Of a DNA stretch of 64,000 nucleotides, positions 10,130 through 23,639 are shown one piece after another. Position 1 is the first letter of the stretch; every line of letters starts with the position of its first letter. The position numbers and the translations under genes were made by a program. Below the pieces are notes generated by a model. That model was not told the origin of the DNA. It saw only the letters and a program-made list of their open reading frames with translations, and made no database searches. The stretch comes from Trissonchulus latispiculum (taxonomy: Eukaryota; Nematoda; Enoplea; Enoplida; Ironidae): the NCBI GenBank assembly GCA_030248195.1, contig JASAND010006544.1:1-64000 (forward strand), written 5' to 3'.

Positions 10130-13100
10130 AGAATATAGAAGATTGCGAGAAAATGGATTCTCAACTTCAGGGTAACCTGTTATGATGCGTTTCTCGATGA
10201 AGATTGCATAAGCATCTCGAACAGCTCGCCACGAAGCTAAATGATCCGTATTCCATCAGCTCAAAAACCACATTGAACGTTTATAGCTTCGCATCAAAAG
10301 ATGTGGCCAATTTCGAATTTCTGGGAAAATCTGGAGATAGACTGCTGTAATCGCTCCATGTAGAGACTGACCTATACCCACGAATTGCAGTTCGGTATGT
10401 TCTTTGCCTTGGTCATCCTTCATAGATGGAAAATGCAACTTAACCGTGAATTTATGGAATTCAGCGCAAGTATGAGACTTTTCCGGTTCACGGATATCCA
10501 AATCTAACTCACACCGTTCCCAACTTGGATTCTTGCGCATAACAGTCCTCCTACAAATAACTAACTGATTAACTGGTATTTCAATAAGAACTTCAGATTC
10601 ATCTCGAAGTAGAGTTTGCAATTCTGTACGAAAAGCTTCCAAGTATGGATGAAAAACCTATACATATGCACTGCACGTAGATTGAAAACTCGTCACAATG
10701 ATATTATCCCACAAACGATAACACCGTAATTGGCGAAGTGGCTTGTTGCAGTTTTTCTGCCAACAATTGCGGTGGTATGCCCTGGTAGATATCAAAAGGC
10801 GCATTCACCTTGTCAAAATCAATTAGAAATTTTATATCCATAGCTAAACGAATAGCCTTGCAAATGACCAAAACTTCTCGCCAATTATGACTATGCAATT
10901 TGGAATAAAGCCAATCTAAGTAAACTCCTTTACTAAGAGGTGCAAGAACCTCCTCTTGCTCGCCGTGCGTGAATAAAGGTCTTTCCTCCAACCATTGTCG
11001 ATAGCCTGGAATAGCTTTAATCAATCTATTGGCTTCCCACTCGTCATCATCTAGCCACGAAAAATCTGAAAGATCGCGAAATTCAGCTTGTCGCATGGTT
11101 GGTCTAACCTCGTCGTCTAACATTTCCTTCTTGATCTTATCACGATGCTGCTTCATTTTGCTAGTAAGGTTTTCCTCTGGTACAATCTGTCCTAGAATAG
11201 GTTGTGCACGAACTGGCTCTTCATACACTTCAGCTGCCTGTTGTTGCCGTAGTTTCTTTCCCATTTCCACTCGACGCACTTCCTGACAAACTTCAATGAA
11301 TTCATCTGAAGATGGCTCAAAAACGCGTTAGGACCTACCTTAACTATCGTCCCTTTTGCCAATCTGGACTTCGTAATCAATATGGAATAAGGATAAATTC
11401 CTAAACGTCCATTGGGACCATAAGCATACAAACATCTTTCCACTAGAACCTGATCTGTCAGTTCACTAACAATTTCCGAAACATTAGGTCTTCCAGCTTG
11501 TTCATTACGAAGGTACTTCAAAAGAACCATTCTAGCATTCGGATTAGTAATTCCGGCAACAGGTGGTCACATTAGATAGGCAAAATGTTCATTATGAGTT
11601 AGCATCTTAACTCTAGCTCTAATGTGAATAGGATGGACATTTTCCAACACTGGAATTCCTTCCGGCATCTGAGCTACTGCCACAAACTCATTAGTATGCA
11701 GCGGATTTATCATTACAACATGGTAAGTTTGCTGTTTAAGTTCAGATGGAACGTCAGCAATTGGCTTAGTAATCAATTCCGCATAAATACCCGTTTGCTG
11801 CTCATAGTTGGTAGCTTGAGCTCGATGAACTATGTCAATAAGACCTCTAACATTCAAAGAAAGTTCTGAAGATTGAGTTGTTGCTGGTAAAGTTACATGT
11901 CCTCCGTCTGAAGGGCTTGCAGACTCTTCCACAGACTCAATTTCCTCCTGATATTCCATCCCAGTGATTTAGACTAATTTCATCGTCCGTTTCAATGTTT
12001 TCCACAAGAGTCACTTGTTTTAGAACCTTAGGCGGAGATGAAGTATCCATCGGTTCTGGCAATTCAGGTGGCACTGGAGGTGGTGTCAACACTTTTTCGC
12101 TTGGCAATTCCGGTCTTGGAGGTGGTGGAGGTAAAATTCCTTATGGTCCTGACTGTTGTTACGGGACTGCGCTGGGACCGACGGATCAACCAATTCCAAT
12201 TCCTCCTCTGGAACATCCAATTCGGAATCATATGCCAACACATGATCTTCCAAAGCTTGAATTTGAACACCCACATCGTCCTCATAATTTTTCCACTCTT
12301 GAATTGCAACACCTTCCTCGGATCTTTCCGCAAACTGAGCAAAATCATTGCAATCCCACATTTCATGATCCATATGATCTGGAGGTAGAACCTCGATTGG
12401 TGTTTCCAGTTCTAATAAACGATTCACATATTGAGACATGACCTTCAAGATTTCTGGGCTCTTAGCGACTGGCAATTCTGGATTCCTCATTAACTGTCCC
12501 CATCTAGTTGGATGATTGGACACAATTGCAATCATCGCCTCTCGTTCTTTAGCCTCATTCTTATAAAACCAATGGGATCTCTTATCTACCTCGTCCATCA
12601 TCAAGATCTTCTGTCACTTGGCAACGTTTTATTATATGCCACTCTGGAATGCATCAAAGTAACTGGTCCACGGAATAATCCTAGATTGTTCCTAATTGTA
12701 GTTACCGTTTTACTCCAGGGAGTGTACGCGAAAGCTACTGTCGAAGCTGTTACGGCCGTCTCCCACAAATCTTCATCTGGGCATGCTTGCATCAATTTCT
12801 GCGTAATTTCCACTAAGGCAATCAAATCTGCACATGAATATTCCGCATGCCATTTCCAAGGTTGAATAGTTACACCGAACATTTTTGGAGCACTTTGTAC
12901 CGCTTCCTTGGGATCCTTAATGAAGCAACTATCGGCGGTAACTTTCAAACTCAAGTTCCCTTTGCACGCTCCTGGAGTGCACTGATTGGGATGGTCAACC
13001 CAAAATTTCGGCTTATAGCCTTCTGGACAATCGTTGGAATTCAAGACTGTGCCAAGGTTACGCCATAATTCCGTCAATTCCACGCAGTTAAGTTCTAAAT

Positions 13101-13830
13101 TTTCTGAGCATATGGAATAGCACTTGAAAATCCAAAGTCATAGCCATGATAGCACTAAGCCAAATCACAATCTTGTGCTTAGGTTTTGGCTGTCCATTGT
13201 CAAAAAGAATAGGTCCGGCTAGTTGACTAGCACCTACATTGGCTAACTGCTCTTGCCCAAAGGCAGCATGCCTTATTCCTTCCAGATCCATCACTATATA
13301 CCTGCCTTGGATAATTTCCTTCAGACTAGGAATACTTTTAAGTAGATCTAATAGAGAAAAGATGGATTTGATCCCTTGTTTTTCACACAATTCGTTAATT
13401 TCCCATTGCCTTTTCTGAATCTGTTCTGGAACCACTCCTGGAATAGATGTCATAACTTGAGCTATATCGTACATCCGAGTTTCTGAATAATCCCAGGAAA
13501 AAGTATAACTATTCGGTTTCCATCTACTATCTATCTGATCAATCTGATAGGACCTCAAACTAACTGAATGCGTCTGAACTAAATAAAGTTTCTCCTTGCA
13601 TCTTCCAAGCGTTGAAGTCGTTTCCGATGTTCTTACTCCTGAGTAGGCGTAGGCTTTGGCTCAAATGATTCCCTTCCATAGTCTTAACCAAGATCTTCCT
13701 CCCATCCTTGAGACTTCTTCTTCTGCTGCTTTCCTTGCGCCTTATCTCTCCTTTTGGCATTTCGTCTCTGATTAGCAATGGCCTGTTTTGACTTTCGGAG
13801 CAGAGCTCTCATCATCACTCCAACCGGAGT
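10130..13830 (-). pseudogene. Large unrecognised coding block in env position
   Basis: Downstream of integrase, several long minus-strand frames follow each other (13,088-13,558; 12,601-13,083; 12,086-12,604; 11,567-11,959; 11,192-11,530; 10,704-11,279; 10,256-10,642, the last continuing past a TGA at 10,256). Together they look like one or two proteins totalling over 1,000 residues, now broken by frameshifts. The start region (about 13,690-13,817) is very basic (KRRDKAQGKQQKKK). Middle parts are acidic and Pro/Glu-rich (ELDVPEEELELVDPSVP), and later parts are Trp- and charge-rich (FSWLDDDEWEANRL, NWREVLVICKAIRL). One modest hydrophobic stretch is present (IVIWLSAIMAMTL). I see no signal peptide, furin-like site, fusion peptide or anchor typical of env, and I recognise no family. 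Confidence 0.75.
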
Positions 13831-13894
13831 GGACCCTTTTGGCCATAAAGTTTCCAGAATTTAGAAGAAAAGCGCAGAATATAGAATTAATTTG

Positions 13895-15340
13895 TCATAA
13901 ATTACAAAGTGCACATATAGTCTCAATCATATGGAAGTCTTTTTGACAACATACAAGCATTGAAATTGGAATTTGGGGAATGGGAAGTAGGAGATGGACC
14001 ATGGTGATAGGTGATTGGACCATTGGAGCCGAGATGCAGGGAAGCAGTGGAGAAAAATTCATGGTAGTGGACATAACTTGACATGGTTGAGATTGATGTA
14101 TTTTAATCTCTTCCGTTCCCGTTTCTTTAGGCAACTCTTTACGTTGCACCGCATTAAGCTCTTTGCTGACAACTTGAATATCTTCATCTTGACGTTCTGT
14201 TACATTATTGTTGTTATTAACTTGGTTGGTTTCTGTGGGTTTTAATACACATTTACGTACGACAATATCATCATCAATAACTACAGCATCCTTATATACG
14301 GACGTATCTACGACAACATCACTATCGGAAGCAGTTGGATCATCAACATCTATTTCCAACTCCTCCAGAGTTTCAGGGTTTATATCAGGTAATAACTTCA
14401 AACGATTAACATGAATTACCTTACTAATGTCACCCTTTTTCAAGTACCTCTACGATTCTGTAGGGTCCGTCGTACTCCACTGCCAATTTAGACATTGTAC
14501 CCGTAGGTTGTGGCACTTGAGTAATGTTACGCATAACAATCTGACCCACTTCAAAATTCTTCAAACGTACACGTTTATCATACCGCTGTTTTCCAAGTTC
14601 CGCTTTATCAGCTATAATTTGAGCTGTAAGATGCCAGTTTTCAGTCAAAGTCCGTATTAACGAAGTCTTATAGTTTATCGAAGAAGTTACTGGCTTATCA
14701 ATGTTTTCAAACAATAAATCTTCTGGAACTTGACAATCCCGACCAAACAACAAAAATACGGTGTATCCTGAATTGTAGAATTCAATGAAGTTCGATATGC
14801 ATGCATAGAAAAAGATAGCTTAACATCCCAGTCGCGTTGATTAACATCTACGTACTTCGTAACGATTTCACGTATAGTACCATTTACCCGTTCTACTAGA
14901 CCGTTTGACTGAGGATGGTAGGCAGTTTTACGTAATTTTTTAGTGCCCATTAATTTAAAAAGCGCAGTTGTAACTTCTGCCTGAAAATTAGGACCTTGGT
15001 CCGTTACGACCTCAGTAGGAACTCCATACCGTAAAATAAATTCATTTAAAATAATACTTATTAACGTTTCAGCCTTTTCGTTCCTTAAGGGCCATGCTTC
15101 TGCCCAACGGTAAGTTGATCAATAATAACCAAAACACAAACATTCTGCATTTTACCCGTCGGAAAATGCATAACGTCAGCATAAATTCTTTCAAAAGGTT
15201 TAGAGACTGGCGGATAAATTTTCATGGGAGCTTGAGGGTTCCTCGGGCCTATCGAAAATTTAGCACAATGATATTGCTCTAAAATATAGTTCCGAAACTT
15301 TCTAGGAACACAAATTAAACGTCCTGAGCCTTTTTCCTCT
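13895..15340 (-). pseudogene. Integrase region of the gypsy element
   Basis: DDE integrase, which inserts the cDNA into the genome. The core is recognisable by ADVMHF near 15,170-15,190 (first catalytic Asp), TDQGPNF near 14,985-15,005 (second Asp) and YHPQSNGLVERVNGTI near 14,870-14,920 (catalytic Glu). The C-terminal part has VEYDGPYRIVEVLEKG (GPY/F-type module) near 14,440-14,490 and VIHVNRLKLLPD, followed by an acidic, Asn-rich tail. The frame changes at least twice, so it is not functional. The N-terminal zinc-binding HHCC part is only partly visible. No chromodomain seen. Confidence 0.9.
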
Positions 15341-15359
15341 TGGCGTTAACATCCGTACG

Positions 15360-16486
15360 CTATCTATACAAACTACCGTTTTCGTATTCAAAATCAGCTT
15401 GGCTACCTATTAAGGTCCAAGTTAAATCGTCCTTTGGCAAAGTGCCTTTTTCAAGATACGTAAGAAAAGAACCAAATTCAGCGTCAACTTTAAGAGCTTG
15501 TGCCCATTCATCGTCAGAGTATTTTTCAATCACACAAACTGGCGGGAACATGTCACCTGTTACATCAAATTCATCAGATACGTACTGAAAAGCATTTTTC
15601 ACAACAGTAGATTTACATTCACCTTCGTTGTTTCTGTCGTTAGTATCAACGACGGGAGTTAGAGGGTTACGAGACAAACAATCAGCGACAGGATTATCTA
15701 CGCCTTTTCGATGTTCAGTTCGAAAAATGAATGTAGAAAGTACGATAGCCCATTTTGCGAATCTAGTATAACCTTGATTTCTGGCATTTGCAAAAATATA
15801 CTTCAGGGCTTCATTATCAGTATACAAAGTGAATTGTCGATGGCGTAGGTAATGCTGAAAATGCTTACAGCAAGTCCCTCTAATTCCACAATTTTATAGC
15901 GATTTTCTGCACCAACTAAAGATCGACTAGCATAAGCAATAGGTTTTGGCTTTTTCTCTCCAGGTTGATCTTGAAACAAAACTGCACCGAGACCCACGAC
16001 ACTAGCGTCAGTTGTTAAAATAAAAGGTTCCTCCCAGTTTGGGTATGCAAGAATTGGTGCGTTTACTAAAGCTTGCTTTAAAGTTTCAAAAGCCTTTTGA
16101 CATTGATCATTCCAATGAAAACCTTCATTCTTTTTCAACAAAACATTCTTCGGTGCCGCAACAGAACTAAAGTTACATATAAATCTCCGATAATAACCTG
16201 CCATACCTGAAAAACCACGTAGCTGTTTTATGGTAGTAGGTACTGGAAAATTTTGAACCGCCGTTACTTTACGCGGATCTGTTTCAATGCCCTTTTCGGA
16301 GATAAAATGTCCCAAATATTCGACCTGTTTGCGGAAAAACACGCACTTTTTCATTTTCAGTCGTAAACCATGATCTGATAGCTTTTGAAATACCACTTCA
16401 AGCATTTTTAGATGGTGAGATTCATCATTAGAAGGAATTAACAAGTCGTCAATGTAAACGGGCAATTCTGTGAAAATTCTTTCCAT
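15360..16486 (-). pseudogene. RT C-terminus and RNase H of the gypsy element
   Basis: Two overlapping frames. The first (15,803-16,486) begins around the RT catalytic box VYIDDLLIPS, continues with KKCVFFRKQVEYLGHFISE and the junction LRGFSGMAGYYRRFI, and ends in RNase H (TTDASVVGLGAVLFQ). The second (15,360-15,827) holds the rest of RNase H (YTDNEALKYIF, DNPVADCLSRNP) and the connection to integrase. A frameshift near 15,815 separates them and another near 16,500 separates this from the RT N-terminal part. Confidence 0.93.
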
Positions 16487-17396
16487 TATTCGTTGAAAAG
16501 TCGCAGGGGGCGTTTGTCAAACCAAAAGGCATGACATTGAAATGAAACAAGCCCATATGTGAAATAAATGCGGTCTTTTCCTTATGAGGTTGAATCATCT
16601 CGATTTGCCGATAACCGCTGTTTAAATCCAAAGTTGAAAAGAACTTCCCTTTACTGAACATATCCAAAATTTCATCAATTTTTGGTAAAGGGTAGCGGTC
16701 TTTCCTTGTTATTTTATTCAATTGACGATAATCAATGACAAATCGGGTTGTTCCGTCCTTTTTACATACTAGCATGCATGGTGATGACCACTGACTGTCA
16801 GATGGAACACATATTCCTTGCTCTAGCATTTTCTTTATGTGCTTTTCAATTTCAGCCCTTTCCATAGGGTTCATCCTATATGCTTTTGCTGTTACTTGTC
16901 CTGACATTCCTGTATCGATGAGCTGTTGTCCAGTACTGCATCGTCCAAGATTTTCTGGTGTAGCAAACACATGTACATACTTACGTAGCAGTTCTTTAAA
17001 CTTACCTTTAGCCTTTTCTGAACACTCAAACTTCTCCAATTGGGCTTCCTTGAGAAATTGTTCGTACAATTCTTCCGGTGTAGGTTCCCTATTCGAGTTT
17101 TGCGATTCTTGAGATGTTGAAGGTGCACTTACGTACGTATTTTCAGTAGTTGCAGAAAAAATTTCAGCTTTTACTGACTTAGGTAGATCATCCTCACATA
17201 CGTACTCCTTTTCAAACCACGTATCACTCAACTGTAGAAACGATTCCTTGCCTTGGCGATTTGTTACAGAAACTAAGTCGTCTGCATAAGCTAGTACCAT
17301 TCCAGGATGCAAAGTCATAGGCTCTTCGCCCAAATTCCACACTTTAATTTCTTGTGTTTTTCCCCTTTTGAGATTATTCCTGGAACGACATAGCAA
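16449..17396 (-). pseudogene. RT fingers/palm of the gypsy element
   Basis: Contains the RT motifs GQVTAKAYRMNPMERAEIEK, WSSPCMLVCKKDGTTRFVID, YRQLNKITRKDRYPLPKID, FFSTLDLNSGYRQIEM and LFHFNVMPFGLTNAP in order. Here the frame is lost just before the catalytic YIDD, which lies in the next frame. The N-terminus overlaps the protease frame by 82 bp in a different frame, possibly an original frameshift site or decay. Confidence 0.93.
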
Positions 17397-18583
17397 TCGT
17401 ATTTTTCCAAAATATTCATAGAATTTCGCACTAGCTTAGGAGATTCTTCAAACCGTGAAGGCCAAGGAGCTATTTTCGTATTTACAATTGATGATTTCGT
17501 ACGTACAAACGGTAAGTCCCACTCATCATAAGTCAGGTCAATTTGTGGTTGACTGTCCTCACAAGTGATAGAAACCCATGCCTCAGAATTCGCTGGAATA
17601 GTAGTTTCGACTCGTAAACAGATATTCGAAACAGCTGGCTGTGCTTTTCCAATAGTTTGCAAAATGCTACTAATTTGCGGTGCCCCCAGCAACGGAACTT
17701 CTTTGAACAAAGGATGGTAAACAGAATGGCGTCCCATGAGCATTGACCAGTTGTAAAAAGATAGAAAATCCATGCCAAGAAGTATGTCGTAGGGACAAAA
17801 ATCACTTATCAAGTACTCATGAGCCCATCTGTAACCTTGAAAAGAAAGTTCAAATTTGACTGAACCAGAAAAATTTATGAACGTTCCGTTAGCTGCGGTA
17901 GCTTGTTCACAAGCACCATCACCAAACGTTAGGCTTTCCGGGTATTTTTGCTTCAAATGTTCAACAAAATTCTTAGAAACAACAGAAATATTAGCGCCCG
18001 TATCAATAAGTGCCAAAGTATTTACACCTCCCACTGATGCTACTATCAATGGTGAGTGAACAGGTGGAATTTTCGTCTGAGCACCGAAAAAATACTGATC
18101 TTGATGCACAAAAGCCGCCAAATAGTTTCGATTATTTGTCACGAAGTCAGCTTTAGGTGCCTTTTTTGGCTCATGAACTGAATTCACATGATTTACTTCA
18201 AAATCTTCACTTTCCAAATCTGACGTTTCGGACTGACTTTGGTCTGACTGCGAACTTTCCGAAGTTTCATACTCAAAAAGGTAACTTCCAGGGAAATCTG
18301 GGTGTGGAATCTTATGAGAACGTCGTTTCTGAACAGATTTCACCTTTTTATTTGAACGAATTCGATCTGATGATGAGCTAGGTTCATCTTTTCGTTGGTT
18401 ATTGTCATTAGTTTCCCTCGCCCCTTGCTGTGTCACATATTGGCGCCAATTTGTACTTGGGAGAGCAACAGTTTCCCCTTGAAAACCTGCTGTTTTCCCA
18501 GATACGCGCATTTTTGGTTTGATTTGCTCAACAAATTCAACTGTTGCGGCACAGCAAGAGACAGTTACGTATTTGCATTCCAA
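17315..18583 (-). CDS. Gypsy aspartic protease polyprotein segment, open frame
   Basis: A 422-residue open stretch. The N-terminal third is basic then acidic and Ser-rich (ESSQSDQSQSETSDLESEDF). The retropepsin signature is LIDTGANISVVS at about residues 190-202, with the second conserved block ILLGMDFL about 75 residues later. The protease cleaves the Gag-Pol polyprotein in particles. The segment after it (about 150 residues) is a linker to RT. It is open throughout but joined to broken gag and RT frames. A diverged copy of its N-terminal part lies at 28.5-29.2 kb. Confidence 0.9.
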   Translation of the reverse strand: MECKYVTVSCCAATVEFVEQIKPKMRVSGKTAGFQGETVALPSTNWRQYVTQQGARETNDNNQRKDEPSSSSDRIRSNKKVKSVQKRRSHKIPHPDFPGSYLFEYETSESSQSDQSQSETSDLESEDFEVNHVNSVHEPKKAPKADFVTNNRNYLAAFVHQDQYFFGAQTKIPPVHSPLIVASVGGVNTLALIDTGANISVVSKNFVEHLKQKYPESLTFGDGACEQATAANGTFINFSGSVKFELSFQGYRWAHEYLISDFCPYDILLGMDFLSFYNWSMLMGRHSVYHPLFKEVPLLGAPQISSILQTIGKAQPAVSNICLRVETTIPANSEAWVSITCEDSQPQIDLTYDEWDLPFVRTKSSIVNTKIAPWPSRFEESPKLVRNSMNILEKYDCYVVPGIISKGEKHKKLKCGIWAKSL

Positions 18584-18599
18584 TAATTGCCATTAACTG

Positions 18600-19506
18600 G
18601 AGTTCGGATAGTACCGGGACCCGTACTATACCTGTTCTGATTAGGGGGGATGCACTTTCTGATTCCTGAAATATCGTGGCCCTCCACGAAAATTAGACGC
18701 ACGTGGAGTGAAAGACTGATTTCCTGAGTAATTCTCCCGAATATAGGCGTAGTTGCGGAAATTATTCTGATAATTGGCGTATGTACCATACGTATTTCTA
18801 GAATTTGTAGAAAAACCACGTTGAAACCTTCTATTTTGAAATCGGCTGAGTTAGAGTCACATTCTTCTTCGACACGCGAAAGTTGGACCACAATTTTTCG
18901 CAGTTTAGCCATTGTATGTCCCCAACTTTCCAGGTCAGAAAGTAAAGAAACTCCAACGTTTTTAAGACTGCTTTTAAGGCCTTTCCTGAGTTGTTCAAAA
19001 ATATACACAGCCCTTTCGTCATCATTTGCTTTGGGAAATGCTTTTCGGGCCAAAATTTCCAAATCCTAGATAAAATCCTGAACATTTTCACTGGATTTTT
19101 GAGTACGTACATAAAATTTCCTAGAATGTTCCACAGCCGTTTTCTGAACAGGCTCAAAAAGTGTTTTTAGGAGTTCAACCATCTGCTTGTACGTACCTGT
19201 CATTCCCAAAGAAGAAAGCCTATGGATGACTTTTTCACCCAGTTTTGCCAATAAAATGGAATAATATTTATCTTCGTCGATATCGTTTGCCTTGACTATG
19301 GCCTCAAAACTAACTATCCATTCTTCGAGAGTAAGAGAGGTTTCCCTCCCGTTATAATTGCTCAAACCCTTAAAAAGAGTTATCAAATTTTTCACTTCGG
19401 CCATTTTTCGTTCCCTTTCTTCACGTAAACGAGCACGAAATCGTGTTTCCAGATTTCTTCTCAATTCGCAAATCTGATTGATATTTTCAGAAATATGTTC
19501 AAACAT
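18600..19506 (-). pseudogene. Gypsy gag with in-frame TAG
   Basis: Starts MFEHISENINQICELRRNLE at 19,506, followed by an Arg/Glu-rich coiled segment, then a gag core (LTLEEWIVSFEAIVKANDID; LLAKLGEKVIHRLSSLGM; LLKTLFEPVQKTAVEHSRKF). An in-frame TAG at 19,066-19,068 sits between VQDFI and LEILARKAF. The frame then continues to about 18,850, where a shift occurs. The C-terminal part is Arg/Gly/Asn-rich (SNFRGGPRYFRN), and I see no CCHC zinc knuckle. Gag forms the virus-like particle shell. The single stop could be decay or a readthrough codon; other damage favours decay. Confidence 0.85.
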
Positions 19507-20805
19507 ATCCCAAATTCTACTAAAATCGGTGTTAGGGATATTCTCTTCTGGAATTACTTCAATGACTAGAGAAATTCATATGAAAAATCATCAAAAATTC
19601 GTCGAAAAAACACACGTTTAGCCTCAATCGGCCCTATACGTATATTAAAAAAATTACAAAATCGTCGGCAAAATTGCTCCAAAATCAAAAACAAACGTAC
19701 CTGATTAGATCACAGTTAGGGGGGATATTTTTATCGAGGACATTTTGCCGTTGAGAATTGATAAGTTTTCAACAATGTCCAAAAATAGGTATTTTTGGGG
19801 GGGTTGGGGGGGGTAACAAAAAGATCTCAAAATAACGATTTCAAGCAAAAATTCGCACAAATATCCTCCTAGAACGTCGTTTTACGCCTAGGACGGTTGT
19901 TTGGAGCAATTCGGCCTAAAAATCGCTCAAAAATCGATTTTAAGGTCGATTGGGGTGTTGGAAATTTCTCCTAAAAATCACAAAAAACTTCGAAATTTTG
20001 GCAATTATGGGTCCCCAAAAATTATACACACCTTGGGGGATCCCCAAAAATTTTATTTAGCCTAGAATTTACGAAATTAGACGAAATTTGATCTTGAGGG
20101 TTTTTTGGGGGGGGGTCAAAATTTTGCCTAAAAAGTGCCTAAAATTTCAAAATTGTGGCAATTACGGGTCCTCAAAAATTTTACGACGTTTGGGGAGTTC
20201 CAAAACATTTTATTTAGGCAAAAATTTGCAAAAAATTTGACAAAATTAGCCTTGGGGGGGTACAAAAATTACCAAATTTTGTTCAGCTTCTGTTGCTTTT
20301 CCCAGTGTTAAACGTTTGTCAGTATCGAGAAAATTCGGCACTTAGGATTGTGGAAAAAGCCACAAAAATTTCCTAACTACAAAAGTTTTACAAATTTTTT
20401 ACAAATTTTTCCCGTCTTGGGGGGGTTTGGGGGGGTTGGGATCCTGTCTTAAAACTACCTAAAATTCACTGCAAAATAGGTTATTGGGCTGCCCCAATAA
20501 CGCAGTGTCGTTTATTTCGCCGTCCCCCAACCCAGAACTTCTGGGGTGGGGTAGGGGGTAAGACAAGTCGCCCGACCGAGTTTCGTAACCACCCATGCTG
20601 ACGAATTTTATGAGTTGCACCCTACACAATAGGAGAATTTAAAAATTTTTCAACTTAAACAAAAACTATTTTAAAAGATTCTCCGAATTTTTGCGATTCT
20701 AAAAATACAAACTTTTTTCAATAAATCGTAAAATTGTGTTCAAAAATCGTTTTCGAAAAATCGCAAAATTTCAAAACTTTTCTATTTAACAAACCGGACA
20801 GTGGT
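19507..20805 (-). other. Long 5' leader of the gypsy element, G-tract-rich
   Basis: About 1.3 kb between primer site and gag without a supported coding frame. The plus strand has repeated AAATTTT/CAAAA text and several long G tracts (around 19,796-19,816, 20,104-20,116, 20,256-20,262 and 20,418-20,441), so the transcript strand carries C tracts. Such G tracts could form quadruplexes on the plus strand. Confidence 0.6.
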
Positions 20806-20821
20806 CCTGTCACGGTCGCCA
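20806..20821 (-). other. Primer binding site, tRNA-Arg type
   Basis: Minus-strand TGGCGACCGTGACAGG lies 2 bp inside the 5' LTR and is complementary to the 3' end of a tRNA finishing CCTGTCACGGTCGCCA. This matches the 3' end of metazoan tRNA-Arg(UCG), as far as I recall it. Confidence 0.75.
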
Positions 20822-20823
20822 AA

Positions 20824-21262
20824 TGTTAACTACCGGTTTACTGTCCAGTAACTAAACTGGTACCTAGTTGGCGAAACGATAGCAGGTTCCTAATAGTCCC
20901 TACCTAGGGTGCAACCCGAAGCAAAAGAATTAAATTTTCCTAACTAAAGATGCCCTAATGAAAGAGAAAAGACATGTTTTAATTCATATTTTATTATGAA
21001 TATGAATATTTTATTAGTCATATTTTAATGGAAACTTACAATAGGCTTTAATAGGCAACCATAAGGATTACAGCAAATACAGAATTGGCTCTACAGGCCG
21101 ACATTCTCACGCCAAGGACAAACTACAACTGATTAATTATGCATGTGAGCTAACTTATATATGACCAGATGGTTGCTGTTCGCACATGATTAAGTTGATC
21201 ATTTGTAAAAGTAACCAAAGTAATTTAGGGTGGATCACAGCTAGTAAAGTAGATTTTTAACG
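20824..21262 (-). repeat. 5' LTR of the 13.4-kb gypsy element
   Basis: Same LTR as at 7,823-8,232, with an extra AT-rich block of about 55-60 bp (21,964 is not involved; the block is 20,971-21,032) that is itself partly palindromic (TTTTATTATGAATATGAAT). Its inner end reads TGTTAAC on the plus strand. The outer end has CG where the partner has CA. A TA microsatellite follows. Confidence 0.92.
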
Positions 21263-23377
<2,115 letters not shown>

Positions 23378-23639
23378 ATATATATATATATATGACATAT
23401 ATGACATAATATATGACTCGGATTCTGAGAGATTGGACTCGTTTCAATTATAAGTTGTTCAACCTCAAAAATCGATTTCGCTCATTCCGATATATATTAA
23501 ACTAGAAGACATTCTAAGAACTTTGGCACTTGCCGTTTTTCCAATTCCTCCGGTAGTGTTCACAGCAACCCCTCAAAGTTGACCCATTTTCACGATTTTG
23601 GCTCTGTCGACTGGGTGTTTCTTTACTAGTTGGCTACAA

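Larger units (their letters stand above)
7823..21262 (-). mobile_element. Ty3/gypsy LTR retrotransposon, 13.4 kb
   Basis: A complete but inactivated element on the minus strand. In transcription order it holds: 5' LTR (20,824-21,262), primer site, 1.3-kb leader, gag, aspartic protease, RT, RNase H, integrase with a GPY/F-type end, an extra 3.7-kb coding block, an A-rich untranslated stretch, polypurine tract and 3' LTR (7,823-8,232). The LTRs differ at roughly 12 of 380 aligned bases (my count by eye, about 3%) plus indels, so the insertion is fairly young. It is nevertheless full of frameshifts and stops. At 13.4 kb it is much longer than typical gypsy elements (5-9 kb), because of the extra block and the long untranslated parts. 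Confidence 0.95.

Noticed and set aside
12038..12441. Plus-strand frames over the env-position block
   Set aside because: They mirror the minus-strand coding frames; the minus strand fits the element orientation and has protein-like composition.
10130..13830. Retroviral envelope gene
   Set aside because: No signal peptide, furin-like cleavage site, fusion peptide or transmembrane anchor could be seen.
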